This document shows, one piece after another, positions 26,803-35,800 of a DNA stretch of 64,000 nucleotides (its first letter is position 1; the number at the start of each line of letters is the position of its first letter). The stretch comes from Croceimicrobium hydrocarbonivorans (GTDB lineage Bacteria; Bacteroidota; Bacteroidia; Flavobacteriales; Schleiferiaceae), in assembly GCF_014524565.1 (NCBI RefSeq), contig NZ_CP060139.1:3971599-4035598 (forward strand), written 5' to 3'. Position numbers and translations under genes: made by a program. The notes below the pieces were generated by a model. It saw only the letters and a list, made by a program, of their open reading frames with translations, was not told the origin of the DNA and made no database searches.

Positions 26803-27663
26803 TTATTGATAAACTGGGAATACACTAGCCTCACCGTAATCTTCGATTTTCTCCATTTTACGGAGGCTATCCAGATCTGCTGCTGAAATCTCAAAATCCA
26901 GATCGGCATTATTTGCCATATGCGCTGGATTCGCAGTTTTAGGTAAAGGCAATAGACCTAATTCTAAACAATAGCGAATGGCTAATTGAGGAACACTAAC
27001 CTCGTATTTCTTAGCCATAGCAGCTAGTTCTTCGTTTTTAAAGAGTTCTCCATGACCAATAGGTGAATAAGCTTCTACCAAGATATTCTGCTCAATACAA
27101 TAGGAGATTAAATCCTCTGGAGTGTTGCTGATATGAGCCAAAATTTGGTTCACCATTGGTTTTACAGTGGCAGATTCCAAAATATTCTCCAAGTCCTCTT
27201 TCTGGAAGTTAGATACCCCGATGGCTTTTACCTTACCAGCTTTGTAGGCTTCTTCCAATGCTCTCCAAGCCTCACGATTGCCTTCGAAATAGCGATCGGA
27301 TCCTGAATATTCTGCCCAAGGTTTAGGACTGTGAATAATCATCAAATCAATGTATTCAAGACCCATTTTCTCCAAGGTCTCATCAATAGAAGCACTGGCA
27401 GCCTCGAATGATTTATGCTCTGCTGCCACTTTACTGGTGATAAAGAGCTCCTCACGGGCAATTCCGCTTTCTTTAATCCCCTTACCTACTCCGGCTTCAT
27501 TTTGATAGGCCTGCGCGGTATCGATATGGCGGTAGCCTAATTTCACGGCTTCTTTTACTGCTTCTACCACATCATCATCACTGATGAACCAGGTACCCAA
27601 TCCTAATTTAGGGATGGAGATTCCATTACTTAACTTATAGTTTTCTTGTGCAATCATTTTCAA
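26803..27663 (-). CDS. Aldo/keto reductase (DkgA-like)
   Basis: 286 aa (beta/alpha)8 NAD(P)H-dependent oxidoreductase. The catalytic tetrad can be read: D48 and Y53 in HIDTAQAY, K78 in FITSKV, H111 in [18 protein letters not shown] and the C-terminal [20 protein letters not shown] complete the family pattern. It reduces aldehydes and 2-keto compounds such as methylglyoxal or 2,5-diketogluconate; the exact substrate is unproven. It lies directly downstream of the alcohol dehydrogenase in one operon, as dkgA follows yqhD in E. coli. Confidence 0.9.
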   Translation of the reverse strand: MKMIAQENYKLSNGISIPKLGLGTWFISDDDVVEAVKEAVKLGYRHIDTAQAYQNEAGVGKGIKESGIAREELFITSKVAAEHKSFEAASASIDETLEKMGLEYIDLMIIHSPKPWAEYSGSDRYFEGNREAWRALEEAYKAGKVKAIGVSNFQKEDLENILESATVKPMVNQILAHISNTPEDLISYCIEQNILVEAYSPIGHGELFKNEELAAMAKKYEVSVPQLAIRYCLELGLLPLPKTANPAHMANNADLDFEISAADLDSLRKMEKIEDYGEASVFPVYQ

Positions 27664-27678
27664 TTGATTTTTAAATGT

Positions 27679-28887
27679 TTAAAAAGTAGAGGCGTCAATT
27701 ACATAACGGTAGCGGGCCTCTTTGTTCACTACCTTATCCCAAGCCTCATTAATCTGATCGGCTGAGATGATTTCAATTTCTGGCATCACGCCATTATCCG
27801 CACAATAGTGCAGTACTTCCTGAGTTTCGGGAATTCCGCCAATCAAAGAAGCGTTGAAATTTACCCGAGTGGCGGCTAGCGCGATATTGCTCAGGTTAAT
27901 CTGGAATCCCTCGGGCATTCCTACATAGGTGAAATAACCATCTGGCTTCACACAAGCCACATAAGGCGCGGCATTGAATTGATAAGGGATGGTGCAAATC
28001 ATATAATCCAAAGTCTTGCTATAAGCAGCTAAGGACCGGAATGTTTCATCCACCACAATTACCTCTTTTGCTCCCCAAGATTTAACATCCTCAATCTTGG
28101 CCGCAGAGGTGGTGAAGGCATATAATTCGGCACCCTTGGAAACAGCCAGCTTCACAGCTAAGTGACCCAATCCACCAATTCCAACTACTCCTACCTTATC
28201 CCCAATATTAAAGCGCGCTTTCATTAAAGGCGAATAAGTCGTAATGCCGGCGCATAATAAAGGAGCGGCTTTCTCAAAACTGATATGATCAGGAATATGA
28301 ACTGCAAAATGATCGCGTACTACCATGGTATTGGAATAGCCACCTTGCGAAATGCCACTGGGCTCTGCAGGCATTGGACTGCCATAAGTGTATACGGTTT
28401 GACCTCGTTCACAAAACTGCTCCTCACCATGGGTACAACTATCGCATTCCATGCAACTGTCTACCATACAACCTACCCCGGCGCGGTCACCTACTTTAAA
28501 CTTGCTTACATTTTTACCCACAGCTGCAACTACTCCAACAATTTCATGTCCGGGTACATGAGGATATTGCTGGGGACCCCAATGCCCTTTTTCCTGGTGG
28601 ATATCCGAATGGCAAATGCTGGCAAATTTCACCTCAATCAGAATATCATTATCCCCCAAAGCACGACGCTCAAAGGACCAGGGTTTCAATACACCTGAAT
28701 CGTCCATAGCGGCATAAGCCTTGGTTTTAATGGGTTTTTCAGGGTTTATTTTGCTTGCCGCTGATGCCTCTTCAACTTGGTCGGCAGATGCAAAACCTTG
28801 CAATGGACTGGTGAATAATGCAGCGGCTCCAGCTATGCTGCTCTTCTGAATAAAGTCTCTACGACTTGGATTTTTAGGACTTTCCAT
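27679..28887 (-). CDS. Zinc-dependent NAD(P) alcohol dehydrogenase with Tat signal
   Basis: 402 aa. A twin-arginine signal (SRRDFIQKSS, residues 8-17, then AGAAALF) precedes a cinnamyl-alcohol/YahK-type dehydrogenase. The catalytic zinc site is CHSDIHQ and GHEIVG. The structural zinc cysteines lie in GCMVDSCMECDSC with a further Cys in EEQFCERG. The dinucleotide site is GVVGIGGLGHLAVK. It should reduce aldehydes to alcohols. The export signal is unusual for an NAD(P)-dependent enzyme. Five bp separate it from the upstream cupin lipoprotein. Confidence 0.88.
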   Translation of the reverse strand: MESPKNPSRRDFIQKSSIAGAAALFTSPLQGFASADQVEEASAASKINPEKPIKTKAYAAMDDSGVLKPWSFERRALGDNDILIEVKFASICHSDIHQEKGHWGPQQYPHVPGHEIVGVVAAVGKNVSKFKVGDRAGVGCMVDSCMECDSCTHGEEQFCERGQTVYTYGSPMPAEPSGISQGGYSNTMVVRDHFAVHIPDHISFEKAAPLLCAGITTYSPLMKARFNIGDKVGVVGIGGLGHLAVKLAVSKGAELYAFTTSAAKIEDVKSWGAKEVIVVDETFRSLAAYSKTLDYMICTIPYQFNAAPYVACVKPDGYFTYVGMPEGFQINLSNIALAATRVNFNASLIGGIPETQEVLHYCADNGVMPEIEIISADQINEAWDKVVNKEARYRYVIDASTF

Positions 28888-28892
28888 AATGC

Positions 28893-29369
28893 TTATTTAA
28901 TTGATTGGTATACACTATCACTTACAGGCTCTAGCCACTCTACAATACCCTTTTCAATATTGGGAACGATATAAAGTTGCTGTAAAGCGGTATCGGCACT
29001 GGCACCATGCCAATGTTTTACATGCGGAGGACATTTCACAACATCTCCTTTTCGCATGATCTGAATAGGCTCTCCTTCAATTTGATGGTAGCCAACTCCA
29101 TCTGTAATAATCAAAATTTGACCGGCCGGATGACGATGCCAATTGCTGCGGGCACCGGCTTCGAAATACACATTACCAGCAAGAGTGCTATAGGTGGTAT
29201 CTGGTGCTACTAAACCAAAATGGTAGGCCTTTCCAGTGAAGTTTTCAGCAGCCCCTTCTTGGCCTTTAGGGAAAATGGATTCTACTTCAACACTATCGCT
29301 TGTTACAGTATTTTGACAAGCACTGAAACTAAGCCCGGCTATAAAAATGAATAAGTATCGAAATTTCAT
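28893..29369 (-). CDS. Cupin lipoprotein
   Basis: 158 aa. The lipoprotein signal has its lipobox at FSAC (Cys18). A single cupin domain has WHRHPAGQILII and [10 protein letters not shown], closely resembling the cytoplasmic cupin at 26390 but anchored outside the cytoplasm. Two related cupins in different compartments in one operon suggest parallel chemistry in cytoplasm and periplasm. Substrate unknown. Confidence 0.82.
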   Translation of the reverse strand: MKFRYLFIFIAGLSFSACQNTVTSDSVEVESIFPKGQEGAAENFTGKAYHFGLVAPDTTYSTLAGNVYFEAGARSNWHRHPAGQILIITDGVGYHQIEGEPIQIMRKGDVVKCPPHVKHWHGASADTALQQLYIVPNIEKGIVEWLEPVSDSVYQSIK

Positions 29370-29381
29370 TAGTAATGTATT

Positions 29382-29963
29382 TTAAGATTGAGGAACTTCT
29401 TTCACAATTCGCGCTGGTGATCCAGCTACCACCGCATTATCAGGCACATCAGAGGTGACAATGGAACCTGCTGCAACCATGGCATTTTCACCAACCGTAA
29501 CACCTCCTAATACAATAGCCCCTGCCCCAATCCAAGCATTGTGCTTAATATGGATGGGCTTAGACTGTAAATACTTTCGCTTGCTGGCCGCCAGCGGATG
29601 ACCTTCCGTAAGCAGCATTACTCCTGGGGCAATCAAAACATCATCATCAATGCGAATACCACCGAAATCGAGAAACTGGCAATTTTGATTGATAAAGATG
29701 TTTTTACCTAATTCCAGGTTCTTACCATAGTTAATCGAGAAAGGCGTCATCACAATGGTACTTTCATCTACCACCCTTTTGGTGAGTATGCTTAAATGAC
29801 TCCGAATCTCATCGGTGGTACGAGAAGCATTTAGATCTACCTGAATGGAGAGCGCACGCGCAGCAGCTTCTCTAACTTTATAATAGTCTGGATCATCCAT
29901 AGGAACTGCTTCCCCGGATCGAAGGCGACTAAAAATATCAGCTCTGGAAATCTCTGCCATCAT
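29382..29963 (-). CDS. Sugar O-acetyltransferase (Maa/NodL-like, left-handed beta-helix)
   Basis: About 193 aa from the ATG at 29963; the frame could also begin at TTG 29969 or ATG 29960. The C-terminal part has hexapeptide repeats (NAWIGAGAIVLGGVTVGENA, MVAAGSIVTSDV) and INQNCQFLDFGGIRIDD, as in maltose/galactoside acetyltransferases that move acetyl from acetyl-CoA to a sugar. First gene of the operon, behind a TAATTTTG promoter box and the GGTTTGAAT repeats. Its link to aldehyde metabolism is unclear. Confidence 0.85.
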   Translation of the reverse strand: MMAEISRADIFSRLRSGEAVPMDDPDYYKVREAAARALSIQVDLNASRTTDEIRSHLSILTKRVVDESTIVMTPFSINYGKNLELGKNIFINQNCQFLDFGGIRIDDDVLIAPGVMLLTEGHPLAASKRKYLQSKPIHIKHNAWIGAGAIVLGGVTVGENAMVAAGSIVTSDVPDNAVVAGSPARIVKEVPQS

Positions 29964-29982
29964 ATTCAATTGATATATGAGG

Positions 29983-29990
29983 CAAAATTA
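29983..29990 (-). promoter_or_regulatory. -7 promoter box of the aldehyde/redox operon
   Basis: On the minus strand TAATTTTG matches the Bacteroidota consensus TAnnTTTG exactly. It lies about 20 nt upstream of the acetyltransferase start and 29 nt downstream of the repeat operator. Confidence 0.55.
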
Positions 29991-30019
29991 GCAGGCTATG
30001 CTGCTTAGGATTTAATAAA

Positions 30020-30049
30020 ATTCAAACCGAAAATTATGGAATTCAAACC
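30020..30049 (-). promoter_or_regulatory. Direct-repeat operator GGTTTGAAT x2, 21 bp spacing
   Basis: Minus-strand GGTTTGAAT occurs at 30041-30049 and again at 30020-30028, 21 bp apart, the spacing expected for an AraC-family dimer. The upstream half overlaps the 3' end of the AraC gene (stop at 30043-30045). It faces the acetyltransferase operon, so the AraC protein next door is the likely binder. Confidence 0.62.
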
Positions 30050-30912
30050 CTCACTGCCTTCGGGGTTAAACCCGTCTGCTTTTTAAAGAAATTATTGAAA
30101 TAGGTAGGGTAATCAAAGCCCAAGGCATAAGCAACCTCACTAATATTCCAATTGGTATGCTGTAAAAGGGCTTTGGCCTCCGCAATCATACGCTCCGAAA
30201 TATGAGCAGAAGTGGGCTTACCAGTTATCTCCTTTACCGCACGATTGAGATAATTTACATGAACCGATAAATGTTCGGCATAATGCTGTGCCGTGGTAAG
30301 CATCAAAGGCTCATTTGGGCTTTCAATCGGAAATTGGCGTTCTAATAATTCCAAGAATACGGAGGTCAACCGAGAAGCCGCATTACCCTGCTGTATATAG
30401 TTCTCGGAAGGACTCATCTTTAAGGCCTCATGTAAAATTAGGTGGATGTAATTGCGGATCAGGTCATCCTTAAAAGAGTAGTCAGTTTGCTGTTCTTCAA
30501 TGATTTTCTGAAATATCCCGTTTAAAAACTGTCTTTGATTCTCTTCAATCTTCAATACCGGAGTTCCACCCAATTTAAAGAGTGGCGATTGTAGCAAGCT
30601 TTCAGAGCGATCAGAAGCCTGGATAAATTCTTCTGAAAAAAGGCAGGTATAGCCAACATAATCACGCGAAAGCGTTTCCCAGGAATAAGGAATATGAGGA
30701 TTACCAAAAAAGAGAATGGTCCCCTCATGTTCAAAACTACGATCTGAATAATGGATACTGCTTTTGCCTGTAGTTAAACAGATCTTATAAAAGTCCTTTC
30801 GACTGTATACACGGGTAGCACCGCTGTCTTCCTCTATTTGAAATGCTTTAAAGCCCTTTAACTTCAACTCACTGTTAAAGTCCGATACTCGACGTTCCGT
30901 TTTCTGATCCAT
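30043..30912 (-). CDS. AraC-family transcriptional regulator
   Basis: 289 aa. An N-terminal sensing region (cupin-like, about 1-150) is followed by a C-terminal pair of helix-turn-helix motifs. HLSVHVNYLNRAVKEITGK is the first and NISEVAYALGFDYPTYFNNF, KKQTGLTPKAVR the second with the family signature. Divergent from the metallo-hydrolase gene and upstream of the six-gene redox operon. By analogy with YqhC it probably senses aldehydes or a related electrophile and activates the operon through the GGTTTGAAT repeats; the ligand is a guess. Confidence 0.88.
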   Translation of the reverse strand: MDQKTERRVSDFNSELKLKGFKAFQIEEDSGATRVYSRKDFYKICLTTGKSSIHYSDRSFEHEGTILFFGNPHIPYSWETLSRDYVGYTCLFSEEFIQASDRSESLLQSPLFKLGGTPVLKIEENQRQFLNGIFQKIIEEQQTDYSFKDDLIRNYIHLILHEALKMSPSENYIQQGNAASRLTSVFLELLERQFPIESPNEPLMLTTAQHYAEHLSVHVNYLNRAVKEITGKPTSAHISERMIAEAKALLQHTNWNISEVAYALGFDYPTYFNNFFKKQTGLTPKAVRV

Positions 30913-31074
30913 GCTGCAAAATTAAGAAATTCAAATATGCTTTATCCAGCTAATTTTAACAGAGCTCCTTGTTCAATACTTCGAACTAATGCCAGCTTTA
31001 CTTACCTTCGAAACATTCTTTAGCCCCTTTTTAAGAGAAACTCTTCCGAGTGCTCTTGTGCTAAACTACAGAAG

Positions 31075-32118
31075 ATGAATTCAAAACAATTTGGCGGTAA
31101 GCTCACCAGCACCTGGAAGGAGCACTACGCCCAATCTCCGCAATGGCAAAAAGGGAAATTCCAAAACGCCATTCCCACCCAAACCGGCATCGACTGGCGA
31201 AAACTTCCTGGCATGCTTTGCAAACAGATAAAAGGTAATCCTCAGGGTATGCCAAAGCAGCCTCTTCCTTTGCATGACTTTGATACGGAGGCCTTTATAA
31301 GTAATCGAAAGGAACTAACTTATGTGTGGTTTGGTCATTCAGCTTTAGCCCTACGTTTGGCGGGCATGAATATCCTTATCGATCCTATGCTAGGCCAGGA
31401 TGCCTCCCCTATTGGTCCGGCAAGAACCAAGCGATTCTCAGAAGGGACTTTGGAGCAAATTGATTTAATGCCTGATTTGGACTTGGTATTAATCAGCCAC
31501 GACCATTACGATCATTTGGATTTGGACAGTATCCTTAAACTAGAATCCAAGGTTAAAAACTTTGTAGTGGCCTTGGGCTTAAAACGTCATTTAATGGCCT
31601 GGGGCATTGATGCTTCTCGAATCGAAGAAATGGATTGGTGGGATCAAAAGCAAATTGGCCCATTGGAAGTGCATTTCACTCCCAGTAGGCATTTTTCAGG
31701 CAGAGGACTAAGCTCCATGGCCCGTTGCCTCTGGGGCGGATGGGTATTAAAAAGTACCGATCATTCCCTCTGGTTTAGCGGCGATGGTGGCTATGGCCCA
31801 CATTTTAAAGAAGTAGGTGAACGTTTCGGCTCCTTTGATCTGGCCTTTATGGAATGCGGTCAATACAGTGTGGATTGGCCGGATATTCACATGTTTCCCG
31901 AAGAAAGCGTGCAAGCGGCATTGGATGCTGGAGTGAAGGAAGCCATTCCCGTTCATTGGGCCGGATTTAATTTATCCTATGAACATGCATGGTTCGATCC
32001 CATTGAAGACTTTAGAAAACATGCGGAAGCCAAAAAGCTCAATTGGCGAAGCCCAATACCTGGTAAAGTATATTCCATTGGCGAAGCCAGCACAGAATGG
32101 TGGCATGCATTTAAATAA
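31075..32118 (+). CDS. MBL-fold metallo-hydrolase (NAPE-PLD/UlaG-like)
   Basis: 347 aa. The metallo-beta-lactamase core is clear: WFGHSALALRLAGMNILIDP, the dinuclear zinc motif SHDHYDHLD (about 142-150), and later FTPSRHFSGRG and LWFSGDGGYGPHF with a C-terminal IPVHWAGF. This is the pattern of N-acyl-phosphatidylethanolamine phospholipase D-like and UlaG-like hydrolases. It may act on lipid-linked or lactone substrates. No signal peptide. Divergent from the AraC gene, with a 160-bp intergenic region in which I see no clear operator. Confidence 0.85.
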   Translation: MNSKQFGGKLTSTWKEHYAQSPQWQKGKFQNAIPTQTGIDWRKLPGMLCKQIKGNPQGMPKQPLPLHDFDTEAFISNRKELTYVWFGHSALALRLAGMNILIDPMLGQDASPIGPARTKRFSEGTLEQIDLMPDLDLVLISHDHYDHLDLDSILKLESKVKNFVVALGLKRHLMAWGIDASRIEEMDWWDQKQIGPLEVHFTPSRHFSGRGLSSMARCLWGGWVLKSTDHSLWFSGDGGYGPHFKEVGERFGSFDLAFMECGQYSVDWPDIHMFPEESVQAALDAGVKEAIPVHWAGFNLSYEHAWFDPIEDFRKHAEAKKLNWRSPIPGKVYSIGEASTEWWHAFK

Positions 32119-32234
32119 GCTAAGGCTTTCAATAGCCTGAATCTTAGTAAATCTGTTAATTTTCTTGGCTGGGAGCCGGATAAATTTATCGGATAAAACT
32201 TAGGTTTGTTAGAACCCACACAGCAATCTACCCC

Positions 32235-33425
32235 ATGCAAGTACTTTGGTCGTATTTGGAACTTATTCTCCTCATCCTCATTGGGATTCAGGTTTTTTAT
32301 AGTTTGATTTTTGCCTTAGTGGCTCATTTGCCGCGCAAGATTAAAAGGCAGGATCAAAAGCAGTATAAAATCACCCTTCTTATCCCATCTTATAAGGAGG
32401 ATGTAATAATTCTTCAAACGGCCAAGCAAGCCTTGGAACTGGATTACCCAGCAGAATTGATGCATGTTGTGGTAGGCTCGGACCAAATGAAGCCCGAAAC
32501 CGTGGAAAAGCTGCGTGCTTTGGGTGCCGAAGTGGTGGTGATGAATTTTGAGCATTCCACTAAATCCAAAAACCTTTTAGCGCAGATGCAAGCGCAAGAA
32601 GGGGAAAAATGGCCTGATTACTTCTTAATTCTCGATGCGGATAATCGCATGGATAAAAATGGTTTGCTGGAAACCAATGCCATTATTCGGGAAGATATTC
32701 CGGTTTATCAATTACATCGCACGGCTAAAAATGATAATACCAAATTGGCGGTATTGGATGGAATTACAGAAGGCATCTCCAATACTATCTTCAGAGAGGG
32801 ACACCGCAATTTGGGATTAAGCTCGGCCTTGATTGGTAGTGGAATGCTATTCGAAGCGGCTACCCTAAAAGAAACTCTAGAGAATATTAATAAAGACTCG
32901 GCTGTAGAGGATAAACTTTTTGAGTTCTATTTAAATGAGCATCGCAAGACCATCGATTTCATTCCCCATATTCCGGTTTATGATGAGAAGGTTTCGCAAG
33001 GCAAGAATTTCAGCAATCAGCGCAAACGTTGGATTGCCGGTCAGTTTCATGCTTTAAGAGTATTCTTCTTCCCAGGACTGATTGCCCTGTTTAAAGGAAA
33101 TATTGGCTTTTTCGACAAGATGCTGCAAATGGCCTTGATTCCTAAATTGCTCTTTGCTCTGCTCTTGTTTATAGCGGCGGCATTATCTTTTGTATTCTCC
33201 AGCCCCCATCCTTATTGGTATATCTATTTGGGGCTCTATGCCTTTACGCTCTTTATCTGCATTCCTCGTTCCTATTTCCAATGGAAGAACCTGGGCATTT
33301 TTATCGAGCTTCCTAAAGCAGCCTTTTATATGCTCCTGGCCATTACTCGAATTCGTAAGAATCAGAGCGTGAAGCAATTTGAGCATACCCAAAAGGAATT
33401 TATAGCGGAAGAGGAGGAAAAATAG
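32235..33425 (+). CDS. Membrane glycosyltransferase, family 2
   Basis: 396 aa. One N-terminal membrane helix, a GT-A domain with LLIPSYKED and DADNRMDKNG (Asp motif for nucleotide-sugar and metal), and the processive-type RKRWIAGQ (R/QxxRW), then three C-terminal helices (about 280-375). This arrangement is that of cellulose- or hyaluronan-synthase-like GT2 enzymes making or extending surface glycans. No polysaccharide cluster surrounds it, so the product is unknown. Single-gene unit. Confidence 0.85.
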   Translation: MQVLWSYLELILLILIGIQVFYSLIFALVAHLPRKIKRQDQKQYKITLLIPSYKEDVIILQTAKQALELDYPAELMHVVVGSDQMKPETVEKLRALGAEVVVMNFEHSTKSKNLLAQMQAQEGEKWPDYFLILDADNRMDKNGLLETNAIIREDIPVYQLHRTAKNDNTKLAVLDGITEGISNTIFREGHRNLGLSSALIGSGMLFEAATLKETLENINKDSAVEDKLFEFYLNEHRKTIDFIPHIPVYDEKVSQGKNFSNQRKRWIAGQFHALRVFFFPGLIALFKGNIGFFDKMLQMALIPKLLFALLLFIAAALSFVFSSPHPYWYIYLGLYAFTLFICIPRSYFQWKNLGIFIELPKAAFYMLLAITRIRKNQSVKQFEHTQKEFIAEEEEK

Positions 33426-33430
33426 GGCAT

Positions 33431-33459
33431 AAAAAAATCCCGAAGTAAAACTTCGGGAT
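33431..33459 (-). terminator. Terminator of the RRM gene
   Basis: ATCCCGAAGT (33437-33446) and ACTTCGGGAT (33450-33459) form a perfect 10-bp stem with loop AAA. Read on the minus strand it is followed by seven Ts, so it serves the RRM gene rather than the plus-strand glycosyltransferase. Confidence 0.85.
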
Positions 33460-33484
33460 CTAGACTGTCAATAAGATTCAAATC

Positions 33485-33808
33485 CTAGTAACGATCGTTA
33501 CGATCACGGTAACCACCGCCGCCGCCACGACCACCGCGGAAATTACCTCCACCTCTTGGACGCTCTTCCTGTGGGCGTGCTTCTTTAACCGCGATATCGC
33601 GGCCACGCAAGTTGGAACCGTTCAATGATTCGATGGCTTGACTACCTTCATCATCAGAAGGCATTTCAACGAATCCAAAACCTTTGGAACGACCGGTTTC
33701 GCGGTCAGTGATGATTTTAACAGATGATACTTCACCAAATGCTTCGAAAGCGTTACGGAGATCATCTTCCTGAACGTTAAAGTCCAGACTTGCAACAAAA
33801 ATGTTCAT
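33485..33808 (-). CDS. RNA-binding protein with one RRM and Gly/Arg-rich tail
   Basis: 107 aa. A single RNA recognition motif has RNP2 IFVASL (residues 3-8) and RNP1 KGFGFVEM (42-49). The tail from about residue 80 is rich in Gly and Arg (GGGNFRGGRGGGGGYRDR). Such small RRM proteins are common in Bacteroidota and cyanobacteria, where they act as RNA chaperones or global regulators. A 340-bp gene-free region lies upstream and may hold a long leader. Confidence 0.92.
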   Translation of the reverse strand: MNIFVASLDFNVQEDDLRNAFEAFGEVSSVKIITDRETGRSKGFGFVEMPSDDEGSQAIESLNGSNLRGRDIAVKEARPQEERPRGGGNFRGGRGGGGGYRDRNDRY

Positions 33809-34148
33809 AAGAATAAAAAAATAAAAAATGAGACAAATCCACTCAGATTTGCAGTCGCAAGATAGCTTAAGTTCAGTCAGCTTTTACGTTTTCTCTAAAA
33901 CTTAACGTTTAGATAGTCTTTGGAGGCAATGCCGCTACTGCAAGCCTATACAGGCCCCCGGCCCTTTTAATGCAAAGGATAGTTTATTTACATTTCACCA
34001 AATTAGGCTCTTAAAAAAGAGAGGAAATAAGGAATTAGCAAGGCTGTTTATGAATAGAAACAATCTTGTTTTAGCATTGATAGAATGCTCTTTTTCAAGA
34101 AAAAATGCTTCCTATTGAGAATGAAATAGATTCTTACAATAGCAGTCC
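33809..34148. other. Gene-free region between the RRM and hypothetical genes
   Basis: No open frame or known RNA fold recognised. It should contain the RRM promoter and leader on the minus strand; a TATCTTGC box lies about 50 nt upstream of the RRM start. The GC-rich patch CAGGCCCCCGGCCC (near 33951-33964) is out of character with its surroundings. Confidence 0.4.
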
Positions 34149-35066
34149 CTAACGACGGTCTATTCTTAAACTTAGGTTTAGCCAAGATTCCGAATCACTT
34201 TCGGGATAGCTATACAGATCTATATTCTGATGACTACCCTCAGGGGAATAGTAAATCTTCTTATTCTCTAAGAGTTGACCTTGGGCATTAAAGCTCGACA
34301 ATTGACGTTTTTGCAATTGATTATTGTCCAGGTTTACCCATTGTACTTCCTTAGTATACCAACCATCATCCTGATATTGATAAAAATGTTTCTCTTGCAC
34401 ATTATTCTCGATCTTCACCAAATCGGTTAGGATCAGCGCATGCAAGCGACCTTCCTCATACTGATAGCTCACCAAGCGCTGAAGACTTCCTTCTGCCCAA
34501 TGCTCTTCTTTAAGTAATTGACCAGCAGAATTATAACTAAAACGAAATTCGGCGGCCTCCTGTCCATTCTCGTAGTGCTTTACCTTATTGAGGCGATTGA
34601 AATCTGGAGAATAAATAAATACCCATTCCAAGATCTTATTCTCACGATTTTCATTTACTCTCAGGATTAAAGAGTCTTGCCATTCATAGCTTCGATGCAC
34701 GGCGCTGGCCTCACTCGAAATTCGATTCAGATTCTGAATTTGCTTCTGCTCATTAAAGAGCACCAAAAGCTCTGAATTATTATAGTTGTAACGACGTAGG
34801 GCCGCATCCCCTTCTTTGAGGATACGATCTACTCCAATCCAATTACCGGATAAATCATAATGATCTTCCTGAATAAGTCCTGGCTCAATATTTCTGCCGC
34901 TGCTGCAAATCACAGTATCTTTGGCGGCATTAATCTGCAATTGCAGGTGTTGATCCCAATCGGGAGCCTGATACTCCAAATGCTGGAGTAAATAGGGCAT
35001 GCTTTGAGCCGAAAGCAGAGAGGAGCTCAAAAGCATAATCAAGAATAAGGGTGTTTTTTTCTTCAT
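34149..35066 (-). CDS. Secreted hypothetical protein with YD-like repeats
   Basis: 305 aa. A signal peptide (residues 1-20, MKKKTPLFLIMLL then SSSLLSAQS) is followed by repeated short beta-strand units of the kind NSAGQLLKEEHW, YQYEEGRLHALI and FNAQGQLLENKKIYY. These resemble the tandem RHS/MORN-like repeats of YwqK-type proteins. No catalytic residues stand out. Probably exported to the periplasm or surface. It stands alone, without an obvious operon partner. Confidence 0.7.
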   Translation of the reverse strand: MKKKTPLFLIMLLSSSLLSAQSMPYLLQHLEYQAPDWDQHLQLQINAAKDTVICSSGRNIEPGLIQEDHYDLSGNWIGVDRILKEGDAALRRYNYNNSELLVLFNEQKQIQNLNRISSEASAVHRSYEWQDSLILRVNENRENKILEWVFIYSPDFNRLNKVKHYENGQEAAEFRFSYNSAGQLLKEEHWAEGSLQRLVSYQYEEGRLHALILTDLVKIENNVQEKHFYQYQDDGWYTKEVQWVNLDNNQLQKRQLSSFNAQGQLLENKKIYYSPEGSHQNIDLYSYPESDSESWLNLSLRIDRR

Positions 35067-35251
35067 AGCTCTTCAAAAATAACTAGAGTATAAACCACTA
35101 TAAATCAATACTTGTAATTCTATTAACAAAGAATTATTAATAACTGTAAATAACTATTTTACAGTAAATACCATCTTGTTTTCAAGTAGTTACAGTATTA
35201 CTTTCTGAATTTCACTATCAAAAAATGTAGAAAAATTTAGCTCGCCCATAA

Positions 35252-35283
35252 TTTGTGCCCTGTCGAAATCGCCTCTATTTTTG
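35252..35283 (+). promoter_or_regulatory. Bacteroidota-type promoter for the DUF4399 gene
   Basis: TTTG (35252-35255) and TATTTTTG (35276-35283) are 20 nt apart, matching the -33 TTTG and -7 TAnnTTTG boxes. The likely start ATG at 35299 is 15 nt downstream, implying a short leader. Confidence 0.55.
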
Positions 35284-35298
35284 AATAAAAGAACAAAC

Positions 35299-35784
35299 AT
35301 GAAGAAGATTTCAATGATGCTAGGTTTAGCATTAATCCTTGGCGCTTGTCAAAATCAAGCCAATCAAGAAGAAAGCAGTTCACAAGAAAGCAATACCAAT
35401 ACCAGTGAAGAAAGCAGTGAAAGTCCGTCTGGGCAACCTAAGGCTCCTGCAGATGCTAAAGTGTTTTTTGCCAACTTAGCGGATGGCGATACACTAGAGA
35501 GTCCCTTCTTAGTGCAATTTGGTGTAGAGGGTATGGAAGTGGAGCCCGCTGGTGATGTACACGAAGGTAAAGGTCACCACCACATTATTATCAATAACCA
35601 TTATATCGAATTTGGTGGCACCGTTCCAAGTGACAGTGTAAACATTCACTATGGTGGTGGTCAGACCAGCGACAGCCTCGATTTAAATCCTGGTAAATAC
35701 ACCTTAACCATGCAGTTTGCAGATGGATGGCACCGTTCTTACGGAAAGCAGCTTTCGAAAACGATCAAGGTAATGGTGAAGTAA
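35299..35784 (+). CDS. DUF4399 lipoprotein
   Basis: 161 aa from the ATG at 35299 (MKKISMMLG); a TTG further upstream is unlikely as it lies almost in the promoter. The lipobox is ILGAC. A Ser/Glu/Asn-rich linker leads to the DUF4399 domain with KVFFANLADGDTLESP, GKGHHHIIIN and a closing LTMQFADGWHRSYG. The three consecutive histidines suggest metal binding, as proposed for the family. Located outside the cytoplasm. Ends at a bidirectional terminator shared with the converging gene. Confidence 0.85.
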   Translation: MKKISMMLGLALILGACQNQANQEESSSQESNTNTSEESSESPSGQPKAPADAKVFFANLADGDTLESPFLVQFGVEGMEVEPAGDVHEGKGHHHIIINNHYIEFGGTVPSDSVNIHYGGGQTSDSLDLNPGKYTLTMQFADGWHRSYGKQLSKTIKVMVK

Positions 35785-35800
35785 TTTCGAATTAGCCCAT

